A stretch of DNA of 64,000 nt from Psychrobacillus sp. FSL K6-2836 (GCF_038003085.1 NZ_JBBOOM010000001.1:2294001-2358000), one strand, 5' to 3'. Counted from the first letter of the stretch, positions 51,922-61,554 are shown. Numbers and translations: made by a program. The notes: generated from the sequence alone by a model not told the origin.

Positions 51922-52865
51922 TGACAAATCCACAAGAAGTGACCCCACAGCATGTAAAAGACGAATGGTTTCGCCCCCTTCTGAAAGAACATGGTAGTGC
52001 AGAAGCAGTTGTTCGCCCCTCACTATCTTATTGGAAGGATGCTTGGCGTCGATTACGAAAAAATAAATTGGCGATGGGCGGATTAATCTTTCTTGTTTTA
52101 TTGATGCTTTTTGCTATATTTGGTCCTATTTTTTCTCCATATTCGGTTACAGCTACTGATTATCCCAGTCAAAACCAGTCTCCATCCGCTGCTCATTGGT
52201 TTGGTACCGATGAGGCAGGAAGAGATGTTTTTACAAGGACTTGGTATGGTGCCCGTATTTCCATATTTGTTGGAGTTATGGCTGCGCTAATTGATTTCTT
52301 TATTGGCATTATTTACGGTGGTATAAGTGGTTATAAAGGTGGCCGTACAGATTCCGTCATGATGCGAATAGTAGAAGTACTTTATGGATTACCGCATTTG
52401 TTAGTTGTTATTTTATTAATGGTAATCATGGGGGCAAGTTTAACGACTATCATAGTAGCTCTTACAGTTACTGGCTGGGTAGGGATGGCCCGTATTGTTC
52501 GGGGACAGGTATTACAAATAAAAAACTATGAGTTCGTAACAGCCTCTAAATCGTTTGGTGCCAAGAGCTCCAGAATTATCCGGAAAAATTTATTACCAAA
52601 TACAATGGGACCGATTATAGTTCAGATGACGCTTACAGTTCCGAGTGCTATTTTTGCAGAAGCATTTCTAAGTTTTTTAGGCTTAGGCATTGCAGCTCCA
52701 TTTGCGAGCTGGGGTGTAATGGCAAATGATGCGCTTCCTGTTATTTTATCTGGTCATTGGTGGCGTTTATTCTTCCCTGCATTGTTTATTTCTTTAACGA
52801 TGTTTGCCTTTAATGTGCTAGGGGATGGACTGCAGGATGCGCTTGATCCGAAGCTTAGGAGGTAG
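51921..52865 (+). CDS. dppC: Dipeptide ABC transporter permease DppC
   Basis: 314 residues: a cytosolic N-terminus of ~45 residues, the OppC_N segment (WRRLRKNKLAMGGLIFLVLLMLFAIFGPIFSPY), then the permease core with the EAA loop ASKSFGAKSSRIIRKNLLPNTMGPIIV. Starts by overlap with dppB and ends six bases before dppD. RBS GAGGGGGATG. Confidence 0.93.
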   Translation: MTNPQEVTPQHVKDEWFRPLLKEHGSAEAVVRPSLSYWKDAWRRLRKNKLAMGGLIFLVLLMLFAIFGPIFSPYSVTATDYPSQNQSPSAAHWFGTDEAGRDVFTRTWYGARISIFVGVMAALIDFFIGIIYGGISGYKGGRTDSVMMRIVEVLYGLPHLLVVILLMVIMGASLTTIIVALTVTGWVGMARIVRGQVLQIKNYEFVTASKSFGAKSSRIIRKNLLPNTMGPIIVQMTLTVPSAIFAEAFLSFLGLGIAAPFASWGVMANDALPVILSGHWWRLFFPALFISLTMFAFNVLGDGLQDALDPKLRR

Positions 52866-52870
52866 ATTGG

Positions 52871-53995
52871 ATGAATGAACATCAATTAGATCATGTAAAG
52901 GAACAAATAAAAGCACGAGTTGGTGAAGTAGACAAATCTCTTCCGGTAGGTACCTCCGGGATGCAAAAGAATAGAAAGAAAGCAAAGAAGCTTAGGTCAG
53001 ATGTAAAAGTACTTCAGGTAAATAATCTTCAAGTTTCTTTTCGAACGTATGGTGGAGAGGTTGAAGCAGTTAGAGGGGTTAGTTTCGATCTACATCAAGG
53101 TGAAACACTTGCAATAGTTGGTGAATCAGGATGTGGAAAAAGTGTTACTTCTAATGCCATTATGGGATTAATTCAACAACCTGCTGGAATTATTAAGAAT
53201 GGCCGTGTTCTTTTTAAAGGGGAAGAGTTGACGGGAATGTCGAAGTCGCAATTGCGGAAAATTCAAGGGGTCGACATATCTATGATTTTCCAGGACCCTA
53301 TGACGGCGCTAAATCCAACACTCACAATTGGAGAGCAGTTAACGGAAGGACTTCGAACGCATAAAAAAGTAAATAAACAGGAGGCAAAGCAGAAAGCGAT
53401 AGAAATGTTGGAACTAGTAGGAATACCCAATCCTACAGAGCGTTTAAGGCAATTTCCACATCAATTTTCTGGAGGGATGCGTCAACGAATCGTGATTGCA
53501 ATCGCGCTCATTTGTGAACCCGAGCTATTAATAGCGGATGAACCGACAACGGCATTAGATGTAACGATCCAAGCACAAATTTTGGAGCTTTTTGAGGAGA
53601 TTCAACAGAAAACTGATATTTCGATTATTTTAATCACGCATGATTTAGGGGTTGTTGCAAAAATAGCTGATCGAATAGCCGTAATGTATGCTGGAAAAAT
53701 AGTAGAAATTGGAGACAAGCGTGCAATTTTTTACACACCAGAGCATCCATATACGAAAGGGCTTTTAAATTCAGTTCCTCGTCTAGACTTGGTTGAGGAA
53801 GAACTACAACCAATTGAAGGAACGCCACCAGATTTATTCTCGCCACCGAAAGGGTGTCCGTTCACTGCGAGATGTCCTTATGCGATGGAAGTATGCGATC
53901 ATGTATATCCTTATACGACAACAATATCTGAATCACATGCGGTTGACTGTTGGCTTCAAGACGAACGTGCAAAATTATTACAAGAGTTATCTTAA
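52871..53995 (+). CDS. dppD: Dipeptide ABC transporter ATP-binding protein DppD
   Basis: 374 residues. Walker [13 protein letters not shown]-loop [10 protein letters not shown], signature [12 protein letters not shown], Walker [13 protein letters not shown], switch His in THDLGVV, plus the C-terminal oligopeptide-type extension with a Cys cluster ([15 protein letters not shown]...DC) that often binds an Fe-S cluster. The first ~50 residues are an extra charged segment absent from most DppD proteins. RBS AGGAGGTAG. Confidence 0.92.
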   Translation: MNEHQLDHVKEQIKARVGEVDKSLPVGTSGMQKNRKKAKKLRSDVKVLQVNNLQVSFRTYGGEVEAVRGVSFDLHQGETLAIVGESGCGKSVTSNAIMGLIQQPAGIIKNGRVLFKGEELTGMSKSQLRKIQGVDISMIFQDPMTALNPTLTIGEQLTEGLRTHKKVNKQEAKQKAIEMLELVGIPNPTERLRQFPHQFSGGMRQRIVIAIALICEPELLIADEPTTALDVTIQAQILELFEEIQQKTDISIILITHDLGVVAKIADRIAVMYAGKIVEIGDKRAIFYTPEHPYTKGLLNSVPRLDLVEEELQPIEGTPPDLFSPPKGCPFTARCPYAMEVCDHVYPYTTTISESHAVDCWLQDERAKLLQELS

Positions 53996-54051
53996 AATAG
54001 GATGAGCGCGCGTAAGTGCATTCACATATATATTACAAAGGGGGAACTTAG

Positions 54052-55704
54052 ATGAAGAAATGGTTATCATTGTTTGTAGTAGCGTTATTTGTCCTTGTGT
54101 TAAGTGCTTGTACAGCCACGAAAGATGCTGGTGAAACACCGGAAACTAATACAGGTAACGAAGGGGAAGAGAAGGAAACTGCAGTAGAAACTGAAACAGA
54201 AAAAGTACTCAAATTAAATAATGGAAATGAACCAACATCATTTGATCCATCTGTAGGATTTGATGCGGTTTCTTGGAATGCATTGAATAATCTAATGGAA
54301 GGGCTAGTACGACTTTCAAAGGACCATATAGCAGAACCTGCAACAGCTGAAAAAATTGATGTAACAGAGGATGGTCTAACATATACATTTACAATTCGCG
54401 ACGATGCGAAATGGTCTAATGGTGAACCTGTATTAGCAAGTGATTTCGTTTATGGATGGTTGCATATGTTAAATCCGGAAACAGCTTCTCCAGCAGCATT
54501 TTTAGCGTATTTCATTGATGGAGCAGAAGCTTATAATAGTGGGGAAGGCGCAGCTGAGGATGTTGCTATTAAAGCATTGGAGGAAAAAGTTTTCGAAGTG
54601 AAGTTGAATGCTCCAACAGAAGCATTCCTAAATATCATTACAAACCCAAGTTTCTTCCCAGTCAATGAGAAAGTAGCGACAGAGAACGCAACTTGGTTTA
54701 CAGAATCAGATACATTTGTAGGGAATGGTCCGTTTAAGTTAACGGCATGGGAGCATGATGTAAGCTTTACGTTTGCAAAAAATGAGAATTATTGGGATGC
54801 CGACACTGTCAAGCTTGATAAAGTAGAATGGGCTATGGTAGACGATTCCAATACGGAATACCAGATGTACGAAACAGGGGAATTAGATGTATCAGGTGTA
54901 CCAGCGGAATTGGCTGATCAGTTAATGGATTCTCCTGAGCTGAAAAATGAAGACCAAGCAGGTTTATATTTCTACCGTTTCAATGTTTCACAAGAGCCTT
55001 TTACGAATAAAAAAATTCGTCAAGCCTTTGGATTAGCGGTTGATCAACAAGAAGTCGTAGAGTTTGTAACGAAGAATGGTGAAAAACCAGCAGAAGGTTT
55101 TATTCCCTACGGTTTTGTAGGGCCAGATGGTAAAGAATTCAGAGAAACAGCAGGTAAGCTTGTAGGGTTTGATGCAGAAAAAGCAAAAACACTTTTAGCT
55201 GAAGGTATGGCTGAAGAGGGTTACACCGAGTTACCCGAAGTAATATTAACTTATTCTACAAGTGACACGCATAAGAAAATAGCAGAAGCACTGCAAAGTA
55301 AATTTAAAGAAGTGTTAGGGGTAGATGTAACACTACAAAATGTAGAGGCAAGTGTATTTGCGACCGAGCAAAAAGAGTTTAAATACCAATTGTCTCGTTC
55401 ATCCTTCTTATTTGACTATGCAGATCCAGTGAATGCTTTAGAAAGCTTCATCACAGGTTCCTCTATGAACCGTACGACTTGGTCAAATGCGGAATTTGAT
55501 AAACTAATTACTGATATTAAAAAGGAAACAGACGAAGCTAAACGTTGGGAAATGCTTATTCAAGCAGACGCATTATTAATGGATGAAATGCCTATTTTCC
55601 CAGTTCACTATTACAACCAAGTGACACTTGAAAAACCAACAATCTCAGGAATCGTAAGACATCCAGTTGGATATATGGATTTAAAATGGGCTAGTAAAGA
55701 ATAG
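54052..55704 (+). CDS. dppE: Peptide-binding lipoprotein DppE
   Basis: 550 residues, solute-binding protein family 5. Lipoprotein signal MKKWLSLFVVALFVLVLSAC with lipidated Cys20, an acidic E/T/N linker, then LKLNNGNEPTSFDPSVGFDAVSWNALNNLMEGLVRL, the typical start of OppA/DppE. Receptor that delivers peptides, probably including murein tripeptides, to DppBC. RBS AAAGGGGGAA; 56 bp after dppD. Confidence 0.92.
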   Translation: MKKWLSLFVVALFVLVLSACTATKDAGETPETNTGNEGEEKETAVETETEKVLKLNNGNEPTSFDPSVGFDAVSWNALNNLMEGLVRLSKDHIAEPATAEKIDVTEDGLTYTFTIRDDAKWSNGEPVLASDFVYGWLHMLNPETASPAAFLAYFIDGAEAYNSGEGAAEDVAIKALEEKVFEVKLNAPTEAFLNIITNPSFFPVNEKVATENATWFTESDTFVGNGPFKLTAWEHDVSFTFAKNENYWDADTVKLDKVEWAMVDDSNTEYQMYETGELDVSGVPAELADQLMDSPELKNEDQAGLYFYRFNVSQEPFTNKKIRQAFGLAVDQQEVVEFVTKNGEKPAEGFIPYGFVGPDGKEFRETAGKLVGFDAEKAKTLLAEGMAEEGYTELPEVILTYSTSDTHKKIAEALQSKFKEVLGVDVTLQNVEASVFATEQKEFKYQLSRSSFLFDYADPVNALESFITGSSMNRTTWSNAEFDKLITDIKKETDEAKRWEMLIQADALLMDEMPIFPVHYYNQVTLEKPTISGIVRHPVGYMDLKWASKE

Positions 55705-55826
55705 TAAGAAGTGATTATAGAAAATGCGGTGCCTCTTCTGGTACCGCCCTTTTCTTTCATAGTAGCTATGTTAAACTTTGCTGAGAGTTGGTTTATCAAA
55801 GCTTTATTATAAAGGAGATATTACAT

Positions 55827-56750
55827 ATGAAAATTCGTCCGAAACGATTGCAAAAAGGAGATACTATTGGCATTATTGCTCCTTCAAGTCCTCCGAATTT
55901 AGAAAACTTAAAGCGTTCTTTTGCCTTTTTAGAGGAGCTTGGCTTGAATTATCAGCTAGGCAAGAGTGTAGAAAATGTACGTGGTTATTTAGCGGGTACT
56001 GATGAGGAACGATTAAAAGATTTACACGAGATGTTCGCCAACCCGAACATCGCAGGAATTATTTGTGCGGGTGGAGGCTATGGTTCTGCGCGTTATACGG
56101 ATCAAATCGATTTTCAATTGATGCAAGAGAATCCAAAAGTTTTTTGGGGTTACTCCGATATTACCTTTCTACATACAGGGATGAATCTATATTCGGATAT
56201 CGTCACTTTTCATGGACCAATGCTAGCCTCGGATGTGGGGAAGGATACATTCTCCGAGCTATCCAAAAATATGTTTCAGCAGTTATTTAATCCGATGGAG
56301 CTATATTATACTGAAGCAATCTCTCCATTGACAAAAGTTTCTCCCGGAGTCATAAGGGGGGAGCTAACAGGAGGTAATTTATCACTGCTTGCTAATGGTG
56401 TAGGGACGAAATATGAGGTAAACACAAAAGGGAAACTTCTTTTCATAGAAGATGTGGGGGAAGAGCCTTACAAAGTCGACGGTATGCTTAATCAACTTCG
56501 CCAAGCTGGTATTTTAGATGCAGCAGCTGGATTTGTCATTGGAGATTTTAGTAATGCAGAACCTAAAAAAAGACCGGTTACTTTGTCTTTAGACGAAGTG
56601 TTTGATCACTATATTGGTAAATTAGGTAAACCTGCGGTGAAAGGATTTAAAATAGGACATTGTGAGCCTCATTTTGCAGTTCCGCTTGGAATGGAAGCAG
56701 AATTGGATGCAAATAACTTATCTCTAACAATATTACCTGGAGTGGAATAG
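55827..56750 (+). CDS. ykfA: L,D-carboxypeptidase (LdcA/YkfA, peptidase S66)
   Basis: About 307 residues: KGDTIGIIAPSSPPNLENLKRS, IICAGGGYGSARYTDQIDF, WGYSDITFLHTGMNL with the nucleophile region of family S66 (catalytic Ser in GYSD), and ELTGGNLSLL. Cleaves the terminal D-Ala from murein tetrapeptides. ATG 55827 follows AAAGGAG; an in-frame ATG 13 codons upstream lacks an RBS. Part of the peptide-recycling arm of the operon. Confidence 0.9.
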   Translation: MKIRPKRLQKGDTIGIIAPSSPPNLENLKRSFAFLEELGLNYQLGKSVENVRGYLAGTDEERLKDLHEMFANPNIAGIICAGGGYGSARYTDQIDFQLMQENPKVFWGYSDITFLHTGMNLYSDIVTFHGPMLASDVGKDTFSELSKNMFQQLFNPMELYYTEAISPLTKVSPGVIRGELTGGNLSLLANGVGTKYEVNTKGKLLFIEDVGEEPYKVDGMLNQLRQAGILDAAAGFVIGDFSNAEPKKRPVTLSLDEVFDHYIGKLGKPAVKGFKIGHCEPHFAVPLGMEAELDANNLSLTILPGVE

Positions 56751-56762
56751 GGGGAGAGAAGA

Positions 56763-57845
56763 TTGTATATAAAGTCGATTGAAACATTTGATGTCGCGAT
56801 TCCTCTGACTAAACCTTTTAAAACTGCTTTACGAACAGTGACAACGGCATACTCGGTGTATGTGACTATTACGATGAGTGATGGAATAGTCGGTTATGGA
56901 GAGGCTCCACCGACACATGTGATTACTGGAGAGTCGATGGATAGTATCCGATACGCTATTAACGAAATAATTGCTCCTCAGTTAATTGGTATGAACATTT
57001 TACAAAGTGAGCAGGTATTTCAGAAACTAAACACAGTCTTAGTAAGAAATACGAGTGCTAAAGCGGCAGTAGATATGGCTATTCATGACATACTTGCTAA
57101 GTATGCGGGTCTTCCTTTATATCAGTTTTTAGGAGGTTACCGGGATTCGCTAGAAACCGATTTTACAGTTAGTGTGAATGACCCCACCGAGATGGCAGAT
57201 GATGCGGAACAGTATATAAAGGATGGATTTGAAGTTCTAAAGGTCAAGGTAGGTATTGGTGAGATAAAAGATGATATCGAACGAATTCGTGCTATTCGGG
57301 CGCGCGTGGGAATGACGCCAAAGTTAAGACTCGATGCTAACCAAGGGTGGAACGCAAAAGAGGCGGTAAAAGCAATCGGTTTGATGGAGGATGCAGGTCT
57401 ATCCATCGAATTTGTGGAGCAACCAGTGCCAGCTTGGGATTTAGAAGGGCTAAAGTATGTTACCGATTATACGTATACTCCAATAATGGCGGATGAAAGT
57501 ATTTTTTCAGTGCAGGATGCAAAACAAGTTCTAAAAATGCGAGCTGCTGATTTGATCAATATAAAGCTTATGAAATCAGGTGGCATTTATCACGCCCAAA
57601 AAATAAATACACTTGCAGAGGCGAATGGCGTGAAATGTATGGTAGGTAGTATGATTGAAACGAAATTAGGCATTACTGCCGCAGCACATTTTGCTGCTAG
57701 TCAGCCGAATATTCAATATTTCGATTTTGATGCCCCTTTGATGCTGGATAATGATTTAATAGTCGGTGGAGTTATCTATGAAAAAAGTAATATGACGTTT
57801 TCCAATGAACCAGGACTAGGGATTATACATGTAAATTTGGATTAG
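56763..57845 (+). CDS. ykfB: L-Ala-D/L-Glu epimerase YkfB
   Basis: 360 residues of the enolase/muconate-lactonizing superfamily: capping domain start IKSIETFDVAIPLTKPFKTALRT, catalytic KVKVG lysines, metal ligands in LRLDANQGW, EFVEQP and MADES, and the second catalytic Lys in INIKLMKSGG. Epimerises L-Ala-D-Glu to L-Ala-L-Glu so that it can be degraded. TTG start at 56763 after GGGGGAGAG, 12 bp from ykfA. Confidence 0.92.
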   Translation: MYIKSIETFDVAIPLTKPFKTALRTVTTAYSVYVTITMSDGIVGYGEAPPTHVITGESMDSIRYAINEIIAPQLIGMNILQSEQVFQKLNTVLVRNTSAKAAVDMAIHDILAKYAGLPLYQFLGGYRDSLETDFTVSVNDPTEMADDAEQYIKDGFEVLKVKVGIGEIKDDIERIRAIRARVGMTPKLRLDANQGWNAKEAVKAIGLMEDAGLSIEFVEQPVPAWDLEGLKYVTDYTYTPIMADESIFSVQDAKQVLKMRAADLINIKLMKSGGIYHAQKINTLAEANGVKCMVGSMIETKLGITAAAHFAASQPNIQYFDFDAPLMLDNDLIVGGVIYEKSNMTFSNEPGLGIIHVNLD

Positions 57846-57856
57846 GAGGCTAAAAG

Positions 57857-58780
57857 ATGTCGGTTGAAACGAAAGAGTGGGTTTGTGCTGTAAAGGTAGG
57901 GACTATTTGGACTGAACCTAATTCCGCTAGAGAGGTAGATGCCCCAGGAATCTCAAATCCCGTATTATTGGTGGAATGGCTTGAGGCACTACCATATAAA
58001 GAAAGGCTAGCATTATGTAATGAAAACCGTGTGCAAACGCAGCTTCTTTACGGTGAGCCAGTGCTTGTGGATACGATAGAAGGGGAATGGGCAAAGGTTG
58101 TTGCTATTTGGCAATCCTCCAATAAGGATAGTCGGGGTTATCCAGGGTGGATTCCACTATCGCAAATACAGCCCGCTGAACAAGTAGATTTCAAAGGTAT
58201 TGCACGAGTTTCGTCTGCAAAAGCTCAGTTATGGGATTTACAGCATAATCCTTTACTCGTTTTACCTTTTAATACTATTCTACCAATAATGTCAGAGGAT
58301 GAAGTGTTTTATACCGTTCATACTCCGCATGGTAAAGCGTTATTATCGAAAACATATGCTCAATTTGCTCCTTCTGTGGAGCAGCTTCCAAAGAGATTTG
58401 CAGAAGAGGCAGTTGCTTTAGGAGAAAATTATCTAGACTTGCCTTATCTCTGGGGTGGAATGTCTCCATATGGATATGACTGTTCGGGTTTTTCGTACAA
58501 TATGTTGAAAGCCTGTGGATATATAATTCCTAGAGATGCAAGTGACCAAGCAAAAATGGGAGAAGGAATATCTATACACGACCCTTCTCTTTGGAAAAAA
58601 GGGGATTTATTATTTTTTGCAAATGATGAAGGGACTGGACTCGTTAGGCATGTTGGGTTTTATTATGGGAATGGACAGCTTTTGCATTCGCATTCAACTG
58701 GGAAAACAGTAGAAATTTTAGTACTAGCAGGATCTAAGCTAGAAAAGGAAATTTGTGCAGTTAGAAGATATGCCGTTTAG
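57857..58780 (+). CDS. ykfC: Gamma-D-glutamyl-L-diamino acid endopeptidase YkfC (NlpC/P60)
   Basis: 307 residues: SH3-like domains in the first ~180 residues, then a C-terminal NlpC/P60 domain with nucleophile Cys in YGYDCSGFSYNML and catalytic His in VRHVGFYYGNGQLLHSHS. No signal peptide, so it acts in the cytosol, as in B. subtilis YkfC, which releases L-Ala-D-Glu from murein peptides. RBS TAGGAGG, 11 bp after ykfB. Confidence 0.92.
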   Translation: MSVETKEWVCAVKVGTIWTEPNSAREVDAPGISNPVLLVEWLEALPYKERLALCNENRVQTQLLYGEPVLVDTIEGEWAKVVAIWQSSNKDSRGYPGWIPLSQIQPAEQVDFKGIARVSSAKAQLWDLQHNPLLVLPFNTILPIMSEDEVFYTVHTPHGKALLSKTYAQFAPSVEQLPKRFAEEAVALGENYLDLPYLWGGMSPYGYDCSGFSYNMLKACGYIIPRDASDQAKMGEGISIHDPSLWKKGDLLFFANDEGTGLVRHVGFYYGNGQLLHSHSTGKTVEILVLAGSKLEKEICAVRRYAV

Positions 58781-58791
58781 GGGGGATTTAC

Positions 58792-59751
58792 ATGACGGAA
58801 AAAGTTCTATTATCTGTTCAAGATTTGAAACGTCATTTTGACATTGGGCACGGGGATACATTAAAGGCTGTTGATGGGATAAGTTTTGATATCATCAAAG
58901 GAGAAACATTCGGTTTAGTAGGAGAATCGGGTTGTGGTAAATCCACCGCAGGTAGAACTATTTTAGGATTGTACAATCGAACAGAGGGAAAAGTTCTGTT
59001 TGAAGATAAAAATGTGCATGAGATGAGTGATAAAGAAAGAACTGGGTATTTGAAAAAGATGCAGATGATTTTTCAGGATCCTTATGCATCCTTAAATCCC
59101 CGTTCCACTGTGTTTGAAATTATTGCAGAACCGATGGAAATACATAAACTATATAAAAAGGAAGAGTTAAAGGCTAGAGTGTATGAATTACTAGAGGATG
59201 TTGGTCTGAACAGGGACCATGCTAATCGCTATCCTCATGAATTTTCTGGAGGGCAACGTCAACGAATTGGCATAGCTCGGGCCCTTGCATTAGATCCTGA
59301 GTTTATCATAGCGGATGAGCCCATTTCTGCTTTAGATGTGTCAGTTCAAGCGCAAGTAGTGAAGCTGCTCCAACGGCTACAAAAAGAAAAAAATCTTACC
59401 TATTTGTTTATTGCACATGATTTGTCGATGGTCAAGTACATCTCTGACCGAATAGGGGTCATGTACCTGGGGCATATGGTAGAACTGACCACGAGTAACC
59501 AATTATATGAAGATCCACTACACCCTTATACACAGGCTTTGTTATCTGCAATTCCGATTCCAGACCCCGATATAGAGGAATCACGGGAACGTATTCTATT
59601 GCAAGGAGAACTTCCGAGCCCGATTAATCCACCTTCTGGTTGTGTGTTTCGTACAAGATGTGCACACGCTATGTCCATTTGTACGGAAGAAAAACCGTCT
59701 TGGAAGGAACAGGAGCCTGGTCATTTTGTAGCATGTCATCTTTATAATTGA
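58792..59751 (+). CDS. ykfD: Peptide ABC transporter ATP-binding protein YkfD (DppF/OppF type)
   Basis: 319 residues: Walker [13 protein letters not shown]-loop FQDPYASLNP, signature FSGGQRQRIGIARAL, Walker B FIIADEPISALD, switch His in AHDLSMV, and the oligopeptide C-terminal Cys cluster (GCVFRTRCAHAMSIC). Partner ATPase of DppD. RBS AGGGGGG. Last gene of the dpp-ykf operon; no clear hairpin terminator follows, only T-rich sequence. Confidence 0.92.
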   Translation: MTEKVLLSVQDLKRHFDIGHGDTLKAVDGISFDIIKGETFGLVGESGCGKSTAGRTILGLYNRTEGKVLFEDKNVHEMSDKERTGYLKKMQMIFQDPYASLNPRSTVFEIIAEPMEIHKLYKKEELKARVYELLEDVGLNRDHANRYPHEFSGGQRQRIGIARALALDPEFIIADEPISALDVSVQAQVVKLLQRLQKEKNLTYLFIAHDLSMVKYISDRIGVMYLGHMVELTTSNQLYEDPLHPYTQALLSAIPIPDPDIEESRERILLQGELPSPINPPSGCVFRTRCAHAMSICTEEKPSWKEQEPGHFVACHLYN

Positions 59752-59983
59752 AGGCTTTTTTATATCGTGTTTTTTGAAAAAGAACATTTTTAGAGAAGAT
59801 TATTCATTTAAGGTTTCTATCTATTTCTAATGGTTTTTTATATGTGCCCTGATGTTTTGTCGTTTTCTATTCATTCAGTTGTCTTAAAGTGGATAGGATC
59901 TACATATGACCTAGCATATTCATTGTGTTTAATAGGATTGCTCTATCCTAATTTATGATTAATTACTACCCACTTTATTGATT

Positions 59984-60178
59984 GGAGTGGAATGCGGCGA
60001 CTCCAGCGGGATAAGCGAGAAAGACGAGACCCCACAGGGAGCGACCATAGGAACGAAGGCTAAGAATTCCACGGCGTGTGTCGATAATTCTGTAATTAGT
60101 ATTATACTGGCCCGAGGAGGCTCGACCTCGCCCGCGAAAAGCGTCCGCATGAAACGAAAATCAGTATTATAAAGTACC
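59984..60178 (-). repeat. Partial composite repeat, copy E (inverted), with internal replacement
   Basis: GGAATGCGGCGACTCCAGCGGGATAAGCGAGAAAGACGAGACC and CGCGAAAAGCGTCCGCATGAAACGAAAATCAGTATT are the two ends of the GC-rich core found in copies A-C, in inverse orientation. The centre (about 60050-60110) differs from the other copies. The rest of the gap 59752-59983 is AT-rich with nothing recognisable. Confidence 0.7.
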
Positions 60179-60210
60179 TACATTCACAATAGCAACTTGC
60201 ATAATTTATA

Positions 60211-60240
60211 TTGACGAAGTACTAATACTTGTAGTATTCT
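60211..60240 (+). promoter_or_regulatory. Sigma-A promoter of small transcript
   Basis: TTGACG (60211-60216), 18-bp spacer, TATTCT (60235-60240), 31 bp before a small ORF with a strong RBS. Confidence 0.6.
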
Positions 60241-60271
60241 GAAAATAACTTAAAGAAAGGAGTGAGGCATT

Positions 60272-60337
60272 ATGGCAAATCTATATACGTATCCACGAAT
60301 CAGTAAGTTCATGATGTCCCACTCTGTATGTCTCTAA
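60272..60337 (+). CDS. Possible 21-residue small protein or leader peptide
   Basis: ATG 60272 is preceded by AAAGGAGTGAGG, a strong ribosome binding site, and a candidate promoter; the frame of 21 codons (starting MANLYTYPRIS, ending SHSVCL) is closed by TAA and followed 31 bp later by an intrinsic terminator. Promoter, RBS, ORF and terminator together form a self-contained unit. No family recognised; it could be a small protein, a signalling peptide, or the leader of a regulatory RNA upstream of rsgA. Confidence 0.5.
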   Translation: MANLYTYPRISKFMMSHSVCL

Positions 60338-60368
60338 CCAGATATATGCTTCTTTACTAATGGCCGGG

Positions 60369-60406
60369 AAACCATGACTGCTGATTCGTGCAGTCATGGT
60401 TTTTTT
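60369..60406 (+). terminator. Intrinsic terminator of small transcript
   Basis: AAACCATGACTG pairs perfectly with CAGTCATGGTTT, 10-base loop, followed by a T-run. Confidence 0.9.
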
Positions 60407-60408
60407 AT

Positions 60409-60452
60409 TGTCTAGCTATAACCGCCATCAATGTGCGGCTTGTGCTTTTATC
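60409..60452. repeat. Short dispersed repeat, GCCATCAATGTGCGGCTTGTGCTTTT type
   Basis: TGTCTAGCTATAACCGCC and GTGCGGCTTGTGCTTTT resemble the shorter form of the 26641 and 6630 elements. It lies between the small transcript and rsgA. Confidence 0.45.
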
Positions 60453-60478
60453 CATACGGAAATTAGGAGGAAGTAAAA

Positions 60479-61534
60479 TTGAATTTAATCGAACAATATG
60501 GTTGGAATAGTAATTGGGAAGAAAAAATGACAGGTAGTGGAATCGCGGGTAGAGTGCTACTGGAACATAAAAATTTATATAGAGTTATGACCAATGAAGG
60601 AGAGCTACTAAGCTCACTTTCTGGGAAATTTAAGTTTGAGCATGGTAGGGAAGCGTTTCCGGCAGTTGGAGACTGGGTAGTGCTGGAACAGATGCCTGGT
60701 GAGGAAAAAGGAATCATTCACGAAGTGCTTCCTCGCAGCTCACAGTTCTCGAGGAAAATGGCAGGGTTGACGACGGAGATTCAACTAATTGCAGTTAATG
60801 TTGATTTTGTATTTCTAGTGATGTCGCTCAATCATGACTTCAATGTCCGTAGACTAGAGAGATATTTATTGGCGGCATGGGATTCAGGGGCGACACCCGT
60901 TGTGGTGTTAACGAAAAAAGATGCTTGTGATGACCTAGAATATTATATAAAAGAAGTGGAAGCTATTGCATTTGGTGTAGACATATTTGCAGTGAGTAGT
61001 GTTACGGGAGAAGGTGTTGATCGTCTAGGAAGTCTGTTGGCAGCACATAAAACTGGCGCACTTCTAGGATCTTCTGGAGTTGGGAAATCTTCTTTGATTA
61101 ACGCCTTGTCAGGTGTAGAAGTAATGGTTGTAAACGATATAAGAGAAGATGATAGTAAGGGGCGTCATACGACCACACATAGAGAACTAACGCTATTACC
61201 AGAAGGTGGCTTATTAATCGATACACCTGGTATGAGGGAGTTTCAGCTTTGGGATACGAATGATGGAGTTAGTGCTAGCTTTCAGGATATCGAAGAGCTT
61301 GGATTAGCGTGCAGGTTTCGTGATTGTCAGCATGTAAAAGAGCCGGGCTGTGCTATTCAAGAGGCAATTTATACGGGTACGCTCAAACAAGAACGCTATA
61401 AAAGCTATGTAAAACTAATGAGAGAACTTGCACATATCGATCGGAAAAATGATGCAGTAGCTAAAAAAGCTGAAACGAATAAATGGAAGCAAATCACGAA
61501 GTCTCAACGAAATAATTTTAAAAAGAAAATCTAA
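60479..61534 (+). CDS. rsgA: Ribosome small-subunit-dependent GTPase A, long type
   Basis: 351 residues: an OB-fold N-terminus (GIAGRVLLEHKNLYRVMTNEGE...FPAVGDWVV), then a circularly permuted GTPase in the order G4 (LTKKDACD), G5, G1 (GSSGVGKSSLINAL), G3 (DTPGMREFQLW), and a C-terminal zinc motif (CRFRDCQHVKEPGC). It assists 30S maturation. TTG start at 60479 after TAGGAGGAAG. It is longer than the ~290-residue bacillary RsgA/CpgA normally next to prkC, so it may be a second copy. Confidence 0.87.
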   Translation: MNLIEQYGWNSNWEEKMTGSGIAGRVLLEHKNLYRVMTNEGELLSSLSGKFKFEHGREAFPAVGDWVVLEQMPGEEKGIIHEVLPRSSQFSRKMAGLTTEIQLIAVNVDFVFLVMSLNHDFNVRRLERYLLAAWDSGATPVVVLTKKDACDDLEYYIKEVEAIAFGVDIFAVSSVTGEGVDRLGSLLAAHKTGALLGSSGVGKSSLINALSGVEVMVVNDIREDDSKGRHTTTHRELTLLPEGGLLIDTPGMREFQLWDTNDGVSASFQDIEELGLACRFRDCQHVKEPGCAIQEAIYTGTLKQERYKSYVKLMRELAHIDRKNDAVAKKAETNKWKQITKSQRNNFKKKI

Positions 61535-61554
61535 TTTTAGGGGTGAGTTAACGG

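Noticed and set aside
59959..60172. Two overlapping frames on opposite strands of about 63 codons
   Set aside because: Both are artefacts of the GC-rich repeat copy E; no RBS.
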